DNA of 64,000 nt, taken from positions 186,001 through 250,000 of the forward strand of contig NZ_KL647040.1 in assembly GCF_000725495.1 (NCBI RefSeq), given 5' to 3'. Under the pieces are notes generated by a model. The model searched no databases. It had not been told where the DNA came from and was given only the letters and a program-made list of their open reading frames with translations. A program made the translations under genes and the position numbers. Every line of letters begins with the position of its first letter. Position 1 is the first letter of the stretch. Below are positions 8,629 through 16,862 of this stretch, one piece after another. This DNA comes from Streptomyces aureus (GTDB taxonomy: Bacteria > Actinomycetota > Actinomycetes > Streptomycetales > Streptomycetaceae).

Positions 8629-9165
8629 TCAGCCTTCCTCGGCGGGCGAGTTTCGGGTCTCACGCAACCGCGCCTGCCGTGCCCCCACGGCCACAGCGGT
8701 GAGAGCTCCGGCGACGGCGAACGCTGCAGGGACCATCCACGGACGTGCCAGGCGGTACCCGGTCACATGGTCAAGGGAGAGTGTCCCGGGTCCGGTCAAC
8801 GCGACAGCGGCGGCGGCCACGCCATAGACGGTGTTGAGTTCGTAGCCCCCTGCGTAGCCGAAGAACCCCTGCGGCAAGAGAACCGCGGCCGCCCCCACCA
8901 TGCCGGCCGCTACCGCCGCACCGCCTGCGGGCGTGGCGAGACCAAGTCCCAGCAGGGCTCCGCCGCCGGCTTCCGCCACGCCGGCGGCGACCGCGCTCAA
9001 CTTGCCGGGCTGGTAGCCGTGATCCTCCATGAATTTCGATGAGCTCTCGATGCCGGGCCCGCCGAACCAACCGAAGAGCTTCTGTGTGCCATGGGCGATC
9101 AGCGGGCTGCCCACTCCGAGACGAAGCAGCAGCAGCCCCATGTCTCGACGGGTCGCACACGTCAT
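8629..9165 (-). CDS. DoxX family membrane protein
   Basis: 178 residues starting at ATG 9165 (GGAG about 8 nt upstream); a longer frame to 9321 lacks coding character. Four hydrophobic segments, an early 'LLLRLGVGSPLIAHGTQKLF' and 'GWFGGPGI' are diagnostic of DoxX. Family members are inner-membrane proteins with quinone-oxidoreductase-like or thiol/oxidative stress roles. It converges with the dehydrogenase gene; no partner enzyme is adjacent. Confidence 0.85.
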   Translation of the reverse strand: MTCATRRDMGLLLLRLGVGSPLIAHGTQKLFGWFGGPGIESSSKFMEDHGYQPGKLSAVAAGVAEAGGGALLGLGLATPAGGAAVAAGMVGAAAVLLPQGFFGYAGGYELNTVYGVAAAAVALTGPGTLSLDHVTGYRLARPWMVPAAFAVAGALTAVAVGARQARLRETRNSPAEEG

Positions 9166-9333
9166 ATCCGTACTCCAGCGGTGTCGCGGACGGATCTCCA
9201 CCTCTTCAACCATCGCACGGCAGGCACTTCGGTGCCGTGCGACCGAAGGCCTCGAGCACGGTGCCGGTCCTGTTCCGGACGAAGACCCGCATGGTCGGCG
9301 CATCACCGAGGGGGCACGCACCCGGTCAATGCA

Positions 9334-10899
9334 CTAGAGACCGCCGCGGTCATCTCCTGGGCGGGTCTGCGGGACGCTGTGCTCGCCGCGGTCTCGCTTA
9401 CCACCGTCGGCCGACCTCGGCGCCTGAACGTCACGTTCGTGCTGGTTGCCGGGTCTGGTCTCGTCCAGGGCCTCGCCCGACCGATCGCGGCTTACGGGCT
9501 CGGTCTGAAGCGGCCCGGGATCCTGCCGGACGTCCAGGTCGAAGGTGTGCTCGTGGACGTCCTGGACGCCGCCTTCCTGACTCTCGTCATTCGGGTTGCT
9601 GTTCCCGCCGTCGGGCACGCCACCGTGCAGTTGGTGCGTGCCTTCGGTCGATGCGGCGAACTCGCCCACCAGCTGGGGGAGCAGGGCCACTTTGAAGCCT
9701 CCGCCAGAGGGCATCGCGACAGGTTGCGGCTCTGGTGGGCCGAGGCGCCGGGTGATCCAGGCGGCGGCCGGTTCGGTGTAGCGGGCGGTGAGTGGGCCGA
9801 CGACGACGAGGATCAGCACGTAGGCGGTGGCGAGTGGGCCGAGGCCGGGTTCGATGCCGGTGGTGACGGCGAGTCCGGCGATGACGATGGAGAACTCGCC
9901 GCGTGCCACCAGAGCGCCTCCGGCACGCCAGCGGCCCTTGACCGAGATTCCGGACCGTTTGCCGGCCCAGTAGCCGGTGGCGATCTTTGTCAGGGCTGTG
10001 ACGACGGCCAGCAGGAGGGCGGGCAGCAGCACGGGCGGGATGCTGGCCGGGTTGGTGTGCAGACCGAAGAAGACGAAGAAGACTGCGGCGAACAAGTCCC
10101 GCAGCGGGGCGAGCAGGTTGTGGGCGCCTTCGGCGACCTCACCCGACAGGGCGATGCCCACGAGGAAGGCGCCGACGGCGGCCGAGACCTGGAGTTGCTG
10201 CGCCAGCCCGGCGACCAGGAGCGTGAGGCCGAGGACGACCAGCAGCAGCTTCTCGGGGTCGTCGCTGGAGACGAAACGGGAGACGTGACGGCCGTAGCGC
10301 ACGGCGGTGAGCAGGACGAGTCCGGCGACGCCGAGGGCGATGGCCAGGGTGATGCTGCCTGCCGCGAGTCCGGCCCCGGCCAGCAGGGCGGTGAGGATCG
10401 GCAGGTAGATGGCCATAGACAGGTCTTCCAGGACCAGGATGCTGAGAATGACGGGGGTTTCGCGGTTGCCGAGACGTCCGAGGTCGCCGAGGACCTTGGC
10501 GATGACACCGGAGGAGGAGATCCATGTGACCCCCGCCAGTACGACGGCGGCGACCGGACCCCAGCCGAGCAGCACGGCCATGGCGGCGCCGGGAAGGGCG
10601 TTCAGAGCGGCATCGACGAGGCCGGCCGGGTACTGGGTTTTCAGGTTGGAGACCAGATCACTGGCGGTGTACTCCAGGCCGAGCATGAGCAGCAGCAGGA
10701 TCACGCCGATTTCGGCGCCGATCGCGACGAACTCCTCGCTGGTGCCCAGTGGCAGTACCCCGCCCTCGCCGAAGGCGAGCCCGGCCAGGAGGTACAGGGG
10801 GATGGGCGAGAACTTGAGCCGCCCGGCAAGCCTGCCGAGCAGACCCAGGGCGAGGATGATCGCGCCGAACTCGATCAGGAAGATGGCGGAGGAATGCAT
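9334..10899 (-). CDS. CPA2 monovalent cation/proton antiporter (KefB/KhtU-like)
   Basis: 521 residues. Residues 1 to about 385 are hydrophobic with roughly 12-13 helices and CPA2 hallmarks: 'GLEYTASDL' and 'WISSSGVIAKVLGDLGRL' in the transport core, 'LVARGEFSIVIAGLA' near the end of the domain. It should exchange K+ or Na+ for H+. From about residue 390 the sequence becomes hydrophilic and low-complexity (about 127 residues) with no RCK domain; this tail is antisense to a remnant of another antiporter gene and was probably acquired by loss of the original stop. ATG 10899 lies 7 nt after the stop of the upstream regulatory subunit gene, so the two are one operon. Confidence 0.88.
   Translation of the reverse strand: MHSSAIFLIEFGAIILALGLLGRLAGRLKFSPIPLYLLAGLAFGEGGVLPLGTSEEFVAIGAEIGVILLLLMLGLEYTASDLVSNLKTQYPAGLVDAALNALPGAAMAVLLGWGPVAAVVLAGVTWISSSGVIAKVLGDLGRLGNRETPVILSILVLEDLSMAIYLPILTALLAGAGLAAGSITLAIALGVAGLVLLTAVRYGRHVSRFVSSDDPEKLLLVVLGLTLLVAGLAQQLQVSAAVGAFLVGIALSGEVAEGAHNLLAPLRDLFAAVFFVFFGLHTNPASIPPVLLPALLLAVVTALTKIATGYWAGKRSGISVKGRWRAGGALVARGEFSIVIAGLAVTTGIEPGLGPLATAYVLILVVVGPLTARYTEPAAAWITRRLGPPEPQPVAMPSGGGFKVALLPQLVGEFAASTEGTHQLHGGVPDGGNSNPNDESQEGGVQDVHEHTFDLDVRQDPGPLQTEPVSRDRSGEALDETRPGNQHERDVQAPRSADGGKRDRGEHSVPQTRPGDDRGGL
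9340..9735 (+). pseudogene. Decayed 3' end of a CvrA/NhaP2-type antiporter gene
   Basis: Translation on the + strand in one frame gives 'ISWAGLRDAVLAAV', then 'FVLVAGSGLVQG', 'LGLKRP', 'LDAAFLTLVIR' and finally 'GELAHQLGEQG'. This matches, in the right order, the end of CvrA-type potassium/proton antiporters: the WAGLRGAV helix, FVLVVVFTLVQG, LGL, the TrkA-C strand ending in LVIRDGR, and the terminal GRLA-x-x-x-GE-x-G. Part of the TrkA-C domain seems deleted and there is no N-terminal membrane domain. The segment lies antisense to the hydrophilic tail of the antiporter gene on the - strand. The family match is from memory of the motifs, not a search. Confidence 0.5.
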
Positions 10900-10905
10900 A
10901 CCGCC

Positions 10906-11391
10906 TCACTCCCGACCGAGGATCGTGGCGGCCGCCTCCACACCCTCGCGGGTGCCGATCACGATCAGGGTGTCCCCGCCGGCCAGCCGAAAGTCCGGGG
11001 TCGGCGAGGGTATTGCCTGGGCAAGCCTCAGCACGGCCACGATGGACGCACCGGTCTCGGTCCGCATGCGCGTCTCGCCCAGGACACGTCCGTTCCAGTA
11101 CGAGACCGCTGACAGCTCGATCCGCTCCGCCACGAGCCCCAGGTCAGTGGTGGACAGGAGATTCGGACTGTGATGGGAGGGCGCCAGCGCGTTGATCAGC
11201 GAGGCGGCCTCCGGCCCGGTGAGACGCAGCGACTGCGCGCACGCGTCCGGATCATCGGCCTGATAGACGTTCACCGTCCGGGCCCCGTCCCGATGCGCAA
11301 TCACTGACAGCTGACGATGCTCCCGGGTCGTCAGGTCGTATCTGACACCGATTCCCGGCAAGGGCGTGGTGCTCATCCGCGAAGCAAACAC
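10906..11391 (-). CDS. TrkA-C domain regulatory subunit of the antiporter (KhtT-like)
   Basis: About 161 residues. The N-terminal domain opens with 'PLPGIGVRYDL', the signature of KhtT-type subunits; the C-terminal half is a TrkA-C (RCK_C) fold, 'IELSAVSYWNGRVLGETRMRTETGASIVAVLR' type, ending in 'GDTLIVIGT'. Such soluble subunits gate a CPA2 antiporter in response to nucleotide or pH. Start choice: GTG 11391 has AAGGAGG 8 nt upstream; ATG 11376 is the alternative. The antiporter gene follows after 6 nt. Confidence 0.85.
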   Translation of the reverse strand: MFASRMSTTPLPGIGVRYDLTTREHRQLSVIAHRDGARTVNVYQADDPDACAQSLRLTGPEAASLINALAPSHHSPNLLSTTDLGLVAERIELSAVSYWNGRVLGETRMRTETGASIVAVLRLAQAIPSPTPDFRLAGGDTLIVIGTREGVEAAATILGRE

Positions 11392-11649
11392 AACCTCCCC
11401 CTCCTTGTTCGTTGCGACGATGGCGCGGGGCACAGCGGAACACTGACAGCCGGCGCGGCGGCGGACTCATGCTGCCATCCGTGCACAGGCCATGGATATG
11501 GGTGTCAGCACGGATGGACGCGGCACGCCCGCATCGGTCACAGTGGGGCGGGGCAGTGACGCCCGCCGCAGGTCAGAGCCGTGAAACGGGCCCATCGACG
11601 GTGGCGGCAGACAGCGGAGGTTAGGACCACCGGGAAGGAGCACACGAGC

Positions 11650-12621
11650 ATGTCGTTGTACTGGAGGATCTTTCTCCTCAACGCCGTGGTGCTCGTCGCC
11701 GCGGCCCTGCTGCTCCTGGGGCCGGTCACCGTCTCCACCCCTGTGCTGTTCGGCGAGGCGGTGGTCCTGATCGCCGGACTGGTGGTCATGCTGATCGCGA
11801 ACGCCGTCCTGCTGCGGATCGGACTGGCCCCGCTGGCCCGCCTGACCGGGGCCATGGCCACCGCCGATCTCCTCAAGCCCGGCAACCGCACGACCGTCAC
11901 CGGATCCACCGAAGTCGTCAAGCTCACCCAGGCTTTCAACGCCATGCTCGCGCGGCTGGAAGCCGAACGGGCCACCAGCTCCGGCAGGGCCCTGTCCGCC
12001 CAGGAAGCCGAACGGCAGCGCATCGCCCAAGAACTCCACGACGAGGTCGGACAGACCCTCACCGCCGTCCTGCTCCAGCTCAAGCACGCCGCCGACCACG
12101 CCCCGCAGGACGTTCGCGCCGACCTCCAGCAGGCGCAGGAGACCACCCGCGCCGGACTCGACGAGATCCGCCGCATCGCCCGCCGTCTGCGCCCCGGTGT
12201 TCTTGAGGAACTCGGCCTCCACTCAGCCCTACGGGCACTGACGACCGAGTTCACGAGCCCCCGTCTGAGGGCGACCGCACACATCACTCCTGGTCTGCCA
12301 TCCCTCGACCCGGCAACCGAACTCGTCCTCTACCGGATCACCCAGGAAGGACTCACGAACGCCGCCCGCCACGCCCGCGCCACCCGCGTCGAAGTCCACC
12401 TGCGCCCTCTGCCGGACGCCAAGGTGGAACTCCTGGTCCGCGACAACGGCCAAGGCATCGAGGCGGCGCCCGAAGGCGCCGGCATCAGCGGCATGCGGGA
12501 ACGCGCGCTGCTCATCGGCGCCCACCTCGACATAGGCCAAGGTGATCATGGCGGAACCGAAGTACGCCTGCACGTAACCGGCAGCACGGCTGACGGCCGT
12601 CCTCAGGAGATGGCGCGATGA
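11650..12621 (+). CDS. NarL-type sensor histidine kinase
   Basis: 323 residues. Two transmembrane helices at about 7-25 and 35-58, then a short HAMP-like linker, a HisKA_3 dimerisation domain with the H-box 'RIAQELHDEVGQTL' (phospho-acceptor His), and a HATPase domain with N-box 'EGLTNAARHARA' and G1 'DNGQGI'. The extracytoplasmic loop is very short, so it likely senses within the membrane or intracellularly. ATG 11650 has AAGGAG at about 9 nt. The stop overlaps the response regulator start (ATGA), so the pair is translationally coupled. Confidence 0.92.
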   Translation: MSLYWRIFLLNAVVLVAAALLLLGPVTVSTPVLFGEAVVLIAGLVVMLIANAVLLRIGLAPLARLTGAMATADLLKPGNRTTVTGSTEVVKLTQAFNAMLARLEAERATSSGRALSAQEAERQRIAQELHDEVGQTLTAVLLQLKHAADHAPQDVRADLQQAQETTRAGLDEIRRIARRLRPGVLEELGLHSALRALTTEFTSPRLRATAHITPGLPSLDPATELVLYRITQEGLTNAARHARATRVEVHLRPLPDAKVELLVRDNGQGIEAAPEGAGISGMRERALLIGAHLDIGQGDHGGTEVRLHVTGSTADGRPQEMAR

Positions 12622-13271
12622 ACGCACCGGCCCGCATCCTGCTCGCCGACGACCACGCCCTGGTCCGCCGCGGAGTCCGCCTCATCCTCGATGCCGAACA
12701 CGATCTGACCGTCGTAGCCGAAGCCGCCGACGGAGCCGAAGCCATTGCCCAGGCCCGGGGCAACGACATCGACCTGGCCATCCTCGACATCGCCATGCCC
12801 CGCCAGACCGGCCTGCAAGCCGCCCGGGAGCTCTCCCGTGCCCTCCCCGACCTGCGCATCCTGATGCTGACGATGTACGACAACGAGCAGTACTTCTTCG
12901 AAGCGCTCAAGGCGGGAGCCTCCGGCTACGTCCCGAAGTCCGTCGCCGACCGCGACCTGATCGAAGCCTGCCGTGCGGCCCTGCGGGACGAGCCCTTCAT
13001 CTACCCCGGCGCCGAGTCCGCTCTCATCCGTACCTATCTCGATCGCGTCAGAACTGGTGATCGTCTGCCCGTGCGGCCGATCACCGAACGCGAAGAGGAG
13101 ATCCTCAAACTCGTCGCCGAGGGACATTCCTCGAAGGAGATCGCCGTTCTCCTCGTGATCAGCGTGAAGACGGTCGAACGCCACCGCGCCAATCTCCTCC
13201 AGAAACTCGGCCTGCGCGACCGCCTGGAGCTCACCCGCTACGCGATTCGCGTCGGCCTCATCGAACCCTGA
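12618..13271 (+). CDS. NarL/FixJ-family response regulator
   Basis: 217 residues. Receiver domain 1-120 with acidic pocket 'ADDHALV' and phospho-acceptor Asp in 'LAILDIAMPRQTGL', and the conserved Lys in 'GYVPKSVADRDL'. C-terminal LuxR HTH (about 148-212) with 'LTEREEEILKLVAEGHSSKEIAVLLVISVKTVERH'-type sequence. Partner of the kinase just upstream, with a 4-nt overlap. The target genes are not evident; the small membrane protein downstream may be in the same transcript. Confidence 0.93.
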   Translation: MNAPARILLADDHALVRRGVRLILDAEHDLTVVAEAADGAEAIAQARGNDIDLAILDIAMPRQTGLQAARELSRALPDLRILMLTMYDNEQYFFEALKAGASGYVPKSVADRDLIEACRAALRDEPFIYPGAESALIRTYLDRVRTGDRLPVRPITEREEEILKLVAEGHSSKEIAVLLVISVKTVERHRANLLQKLGLRDRLELTRYAIRVGLIEP

Positions 13272-13308
13272 GACCAACGGAGGTCATCCCAGGCCACCTC
13301 GTCCACAT

Positions 13309-13340
13309 CCACTCGTCCACTCGTCCACTCGTGCACTCGT
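13309..13340 (+). repeat. 8-bp tandem repeat (4 copies)
   Basis: CCACTCGT occurs three times exactly (13309-13332) and once with one mismatch (13333-13340). The candidate GTG start at 13331 lies inside it, so slippage here could shift or remove that start. Confidence 0.75.
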
Positions 13341-13615
13341 TCACCGGAGAGGATCCAGTCCTGACAGCGTTCGCCCTGCTCGTCGTGTTCTTCATCCTCG
13401 CCGTGCGCTACACACTCAAGGCGGCACGCCTGCGGGACATCCCGCGCTGGCGCCGGTTCCTGCCCACGGCACTTCTCCTGGTCGCAGCCGGCGCGAGCCT
13501 GCTGCGAGCCGTCGACATCCCCGAACCCGCCCAACTGATCGCCTTCCCCTGCAACATCGCGGCCATCGCTCTGGCCGGGAGAGAGATCAGAGCAAGCGAT
13601 GGCGACAGGCTGTAG
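13331..13615 (+). CDS. Small membrane protein, unknown
   Basis: Up to 94 residues with two or three hydrophobic helices (about 10-25, 43-58, 68-84) and a basic loop between the first two; no known motif. It follows the response regulator by about 60 nt and may be cotranscribed. The GTG at 13331 lies in the tandem repeat and has no good ribosome site; a GGAGAGGA at about 13345 suggests that translation might instead begin nearer 13360 with a non-ATG codon. Coding character of the hydrophobic part is convincing, the exact start is not. Confidence 0.5.
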   Translation: MHSFTGEDPVLTAFALLVVFFILAVRYTLKAARLRDIPRWRRFLPTALLLVAAGASLLRAVDIPEPAQLIAFPCNIAAIALAGREIRASDGDRL

Positions 13616-13756
13616 GTACGCGGGTCGCGGCCCCGGATCCATCCGCCGATCGGCTCGGTCACCTGTCCCCGTGTGAGGGAGACGGCATTGCAGACGTGAG
13701 CCGCCATCAGGCTGCGGCGGCGAGCTCGGCCGGGGGAGCGGTCTGTGCGTTGCCGC

Positions 13757-13960
13757 TCAGCCCTCACCGATCGTCCGGAGGGCTTCGTCCCAGACGTCGC
13801 CGCCGTCAGCCCAGGTCCACAGCCATGGACGCAGTGAGGAAGCCGCGTAGCGCAGACCGTCGTGCGGTTCCTGCCCCCGGTCGGGGTCCCAGCCGTCGGC
13901 GTCGTAGAGCAGTACCGGGTTCGTCGGCGGCGGCAGTGCGGCGGGCAGGATGGGTCACGC
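13757..13960 (-). pseudogene. Possible gene remnant, C-terminal end only
   Basis: On the - strand a short frame ends in TGA at 13757-13759. It reads like a genuine protein C-terminus: 'VLLYDADGWDPDRGQEP', then 'LRPWLWTWADGGDVWDEAL'. The Trp-rich terminus resembles the tail of SMI1/KNR4-like (immunity-type) proteins in actinobacteria, but the match is weak. No start or N-terminal domain could be found upstream, so it is either a broken gene or chance. Apart from this, the stretch 13616-14238 shows nothing I can assign. Confidence 0.25.
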
Positions 13961-14238
13961 GGCAGGAGCCTAGTGCGAGACGCTGCCGGCCTCAGCCTTG
14001 ACCAAGCCGACCGCGGCGACCAGGCCCACGCGACGCCGGGCATCAGAGTGGCGAGGGCCTCGGCGAGCGTCCACACCACCGACCCGCTGACGTGCCTCAG
14101 CAAAGCCTGACCGTCGGGTTCGACGAGGTTGTGTCGCGTCCTCCTCGTTCGGGGGATCTTGCGTGTCACGGCACCAGGATGTGTCCACCTGGCCGCGAGA
14201 CTTGCAAGATCAATAGCCCACCCACCGAAGGATCCCTC

Positions 14239-14766
14239 ATGGCGGACGAGCTGTATGCGACCTTGAAGACCAACAAGGGCGATGTCGTGGTCCGGCTGTT
14301 GCCCAACCACGCCCCCAAGACCGTCAAGAACTTCGTGGAACTCGCCACGGGCGAACGGCAGTGGATCAACCCGAACACAGGCCAGCCCACCAACGCACCG
14401 CTGTACGACGGCACCGTCTTCCACCGGGTCATCGAGGGCTTCATGATTCAGGGCGGCGACCCCCTGGGCAACGGAACGGGTGGGCCCGGGTACAAGTTCG
14501 CCGACGAGTTCCACCCGGACCTGGCCTTCACCAAGCCCTACCTGCTGGCCATGGCGAACGCCGGACCCGGCACCAACGGCTCCCAGTTCTTCATCACCGT
14601 CGGAGCGACCGCCTGGCTCACCGGCAAGCACACCATCTTCGGCGAGGTCACCGACGGTGCCAGCCAGAGGGTCGTCGACGGCATCGCCACCACCGGGACA
14701 AACCCCCGCAACGACCGCCCCTTGGAGGACGTCGTGATCGAGAAGGTCGTGGTCGAAACCCGCTGA
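14239..14766 (+). CDS. ppiA: Cyclophilin-type peptidyl-prolyl cis-trans isomerase
   Basis: 175 residues, cytoplasmic (no signal peptide). It has the cyclophilin core: 'TVKNFVELA', active-site 'FHRVIEGFMIQGGDP' (catalytic Arg of FHRV), 'MANAGPGTNGSQFFIT' and 'TIFGEVTDG'. It catalyses proline isomerisation during protein folding. ATG 14239 gives the standard Streptomyces N-terminus; single gene with a terminator-like hairpin behind it. The symbol is by family resemblance. Confidence 0.9.
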   Translation: MADELYATLKTNKGDVVVRLLPNHAPKTVKNFVELATGERQWINPNTGQPTNAPLYDGTVFHRVIEGFMIQGGDPLGNGTGGPGYKFADEFHPDLAFTKPYLLAMANAGPGTNGSQFFITVGATAWLTGKHTIFGEVTDGASQRVVDGIATTGTNPRNDRPLEDVVIEKVVVETR

Positions 14767-14779
14767 CACCAGCCGGTGA

Positions 14780-14836
14780 CGCCCCCTCCCCGAAGCCGGG
14801 TGAGCGACAGCTCACCACTTCCTCGGGGCGGGGCGG
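14780..14836 (+). terminator. Nested hairpin after the cyclophilin gene
   Basis: An inner perfect 7-bp stem GGTGAGC (14799-14805)/GCTCACC (14810-14816) with loop GACA is enclosed by complementary C-rich and G-rich arms (about 14780-14796 and 14820-14836). It starts 14 nt after the stop codon. Confidence 0.6.
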
Positions 14837-14931
14837 CGACTTGTGACAAGTCCGGTAGTGATCATTGGCCGGGCGACGGGCCGGTCAGGGGATCCAATGA
14901 TCGTTTCAGGATTCTCTACTAGGCGAACGCG

Positions 14932-15429
14932 TTACGAGCCTTGCGGGAGTCGCTGGGCGGCCTCGGCAGGGGTGTCGTAGTAGCCGGGCCGCGCCAGCAG
15001 GACCGAGCTGAAGAAGTAGCCCTGCTCTTCCTCGGGTTCGTCGTCGGCCGCGAAGGGGCGCCAGAAGCCGAGGAGCAGGTCGGGGGCGGTGAAGGATGCC
15101 GGGGCGTCGGGGTCTGCATCGATCGGGGTGTGCTCGGCCATGCGTCGCACCAGTTCGCGGGCCGGGGTCGCGAAGATGTCCAGGCCTTGAAAGGTGACGC
15201 GGTCTGTCTGTGTCGACGGCCTTCCGAGCTCAACGGCTTCGAGCCGTTCGCGGGTGCACTGGATGCTGATCATCAGTCCACTGGGGCGGAAAACGTGCTG
15301 ACCCGGCTTGTCGGACTCCGATATCGCGGAGGGATCGCGGAGGGAGTCCAGTGCGGTGTCGGCCGATTGGCGGGGCATACCGATCCGCAACGGACCGACG
15401 CCGATCGGTGGGGCAAGGTCGAAGTCCAT
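14932..15429 (-). CDS. Hypothetical protein, Streptomyces-specific
   Basis: 165 residues from ATG 15429 ('MDFDLAPPIGVGPLRIGM'); a start 10 codons earlier is possible. Acidic, no signal peptide or membrane helix. The opening 'IGVGPLRIGM' followed by a hydrophilic alpha/beta body is familiar from short streptomycete hypothetical proteins of unknown function. Divergent from the zinc-ribbon gene at 15567. Confidence 0.65.
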   Translation of the reverse strand: MDFDLAPPIGVGPLRIGMPRQSADTALDSLRDPSAISESDKPGQHVFRPSGLMISIQCTRERLEAVELGRPSTQTDRVTFQGLDIFATPARELVRRMAEHTPIDADPDAPASFTAPDLLLGFWRPFAADDEPEEEQGYFFSSVLLARPGYYDTPAEAAQRLPQGS

Positions 15430-15566
15430 GCAGGCATGATCCCAAACAGGCAAATCCACGCGTCGTGGGGAGCCGTCCGAGCCATCGGACTCGGGTGGAC
15501 GGGGTCGTGGGAACGACGCTGCGGGGTGGAGGCCGGGCGGCGAGGTCGCCTGGCATTGTGGCTGTC

Positions 15567-15725
15567 ATGAGTGTTGAAAAACCCGTTGAAGCGTCAGCTG
15601 ATGAGGACCTGCGACCGTGTGATTACTGCGGTCACCAGGCCTTGATCGACTCGGTCGACGAGTACGACTGCCCCGTGTGCGGCGAGGCGCCTGAGGATCA
15701 GCCGGCCGTGACTGGCCTGGGTTAG
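15567..15725 (+). CDS. Small zinc-ribbon protein
   Basis: 52 residues. Two Cys pairs, 'CDYCG' and 'CPVCG', separated by about 16 residues form a rubredoxin-like zinc ribbon; the rest is acidic. ATG 15567 is the only sensible start. Such mini zinc-finger proteins are common in streptomycetes; function unknown. Confidence 0.6.
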   Translation: MSVEKPVEASADEDLRPCDYCGHQALIDSVDEYDCPVCGEAPEDQPAVTGLG

Positions 15726-15765
15726 CAGGAGGCACCGCCGGCCTCGTCCTCCACACCGCCGGGAA

Positions 15766-16380
15766 CTACCGAGGGTCGGTGCGAGCAGGTTCGGGGAACA
15801 TCGACGACTTCGTGAGGGGCGAGCCCTTCAGACACGGAGTGTTCGCGAGCACGTCCGTCGTGCCGGAGCCCTTCACGTAGGAGACGAAGACAGTGAATTC
15901 CCCCGATTTGCCAGGGGATGTGTATCGCCTTCTGTGGTCGTGAATGTGCCATCCGCCCATGGTCCAACCCTGCTGCTGGAGGCCGGCTCGGACATCCGGG
16001 CCAACGTCCGGAGATCCCACACCCTGAAGGAGCGACATGGTTACCGTGTGCCTCGCGGTGCCCGGAACCCGGCAATCAGGAGCGGACTCCACTGCGGGAA
16101 GCACTGCCCCGAGCGGGCTCGGTCCTGACTTCCACGCGGCCGTGGTCACCTTGAGCAACAGCTCGTGGAGTCGCTCATCCGCTTGGTCGAGTGTGGTGGC
16201 CGAAGCCAACGACTGCGTGGTGACCGAAGTCAAAGACTGTGCGGTGGCGGTGGCGGTGGCGGTGGCGGAGGAGGGGTGAGCGCTGGAGGAGCTTGAGGGG
16301 GAGGTATGCGAGTCCGAGCAGGCTGTGGCCAAGGCAAGAGTTCCAAGAGCGGCACACATGGATACGCGACGTCGACGCAC
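15766..16380 (-). CDS. Secreted lipoprotein, unknown
   Basis: 204 residues from GTG 16380, which gives an N-terminus rich in Arg followed by a hydrophobic core and the lipobox 'LATAC' (Cys near 22). A Ser/Thr/Ala linker with an Ala-Thr repeat (encoded by a GGCGGT-type hexamer repeat at 16241-16268) leads to a globular domain with cysteines at 'APDCRVPG' and 'NTPCLKG', probably a disulfide. 'GWHIHD' and 'VFVSYVKGSG' are other visible elements; no catalytic motif. It is membrane-anchored on the outer face. Confidence 0.72.
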   Translation of the reverse strand: MRRRRVSMCAALGTLALATACSDSHTSPSSSSSAHPSSATATATATAQSLTSVTTQSLASATTLDQADERLHELLLKVTTAAWKSGPSPLGAVLPAVESAPDCRVPGTARHTVTMSLLQGVGSPDVGPDVRAGLQQQGWTMGGWHIHDHRRRYTSPGKSGEFTVFVSYVKGSGTTDVLANTPCLKGSPLTKSSMFPEPARTDPR

Positions 16381-16616
16381 GGTTTCCCCTAGAAGATCGC
16401 AAAGAGGGCCGATGGTATCTCCAGAGGTCCGGCCGGGCCATGGGGGCTTCCTGGGTCCCTCCGAGGCGGACCATCGCCAGGCGAACACAGCGGTCACCCG
16501 CGTCAGTGGGTGACATGGTCGATGGTCGAGTGCCGCAGGTCCTCGGCGTCGTCGAACATGACCTCGACACCCCCTCGCCACGACGGCAGTTGCGGGCGAT
16601 CCGGTCGACGCGACTG

Positions 16617-16862
16617 CTATGCGGCAGGCGAGTCTGATGGGCGCTGGATGTCCAGGACGACCGCCGTTCCAGCGACGGTCCGGTCTTCGTGCATGGTGAT
16701 CACTTGACCGGGTTGAAGCTGCTGCCACTTCGACGGAGAGAGCGGGGCGAGACGCACCGTGGCCTGCCCTCCAGGCTCCATGACGGGCGCGAACTCCACC
16801 CAAAGGCGGGCGATGCAGAGGTCGGGTTCGCCTGTCGGGGTTCTCTCGCCGATGTCCCACAT
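16617..16862 (-). CDS. Hypothetical protein, possibly truncated at the N-terminus
   Basis: 81 residues as drawn. 'WDIGERTPTGEPDL', 'VEFAPVMEPGGQATVRLAPL' and 'PGQVITMHE' look like a real beta-rich domain, reminiscent of a group of about 110-residue actinobacterial hypotheticals. In-frame sequence upstream of the ATG at 16862 ('FSGAGVLRPM') also looks like part of that domain, but no convincing start is found, so the gene may begin at a non-standard codon or be 5'-damaged. Confidence 0.45.
   Translation of the reverse strand: MWDIGERTPTGEPDLCIARLWVEFAPVMEPGGQATVRLAPLSPSKWQQLQPGQVITMHEDRTVAGTAVVLDIQRPSDSPAA

Noticed and set aside
9166..9321. Longer DoxX protein starting at 9321
   Set aside because: The extra 52 residues are Arg/Ser/Pro-rich shadow-like sequence; ATG 9165 has a GGAG site and gives the usual DoxX length.
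16241..16268. GGCGGT-type hexamer repeat considered as a regulatory repeat
   Set aside because: It lies inside the lipoprotein gene and simply encodes the Ala-Thr linker.
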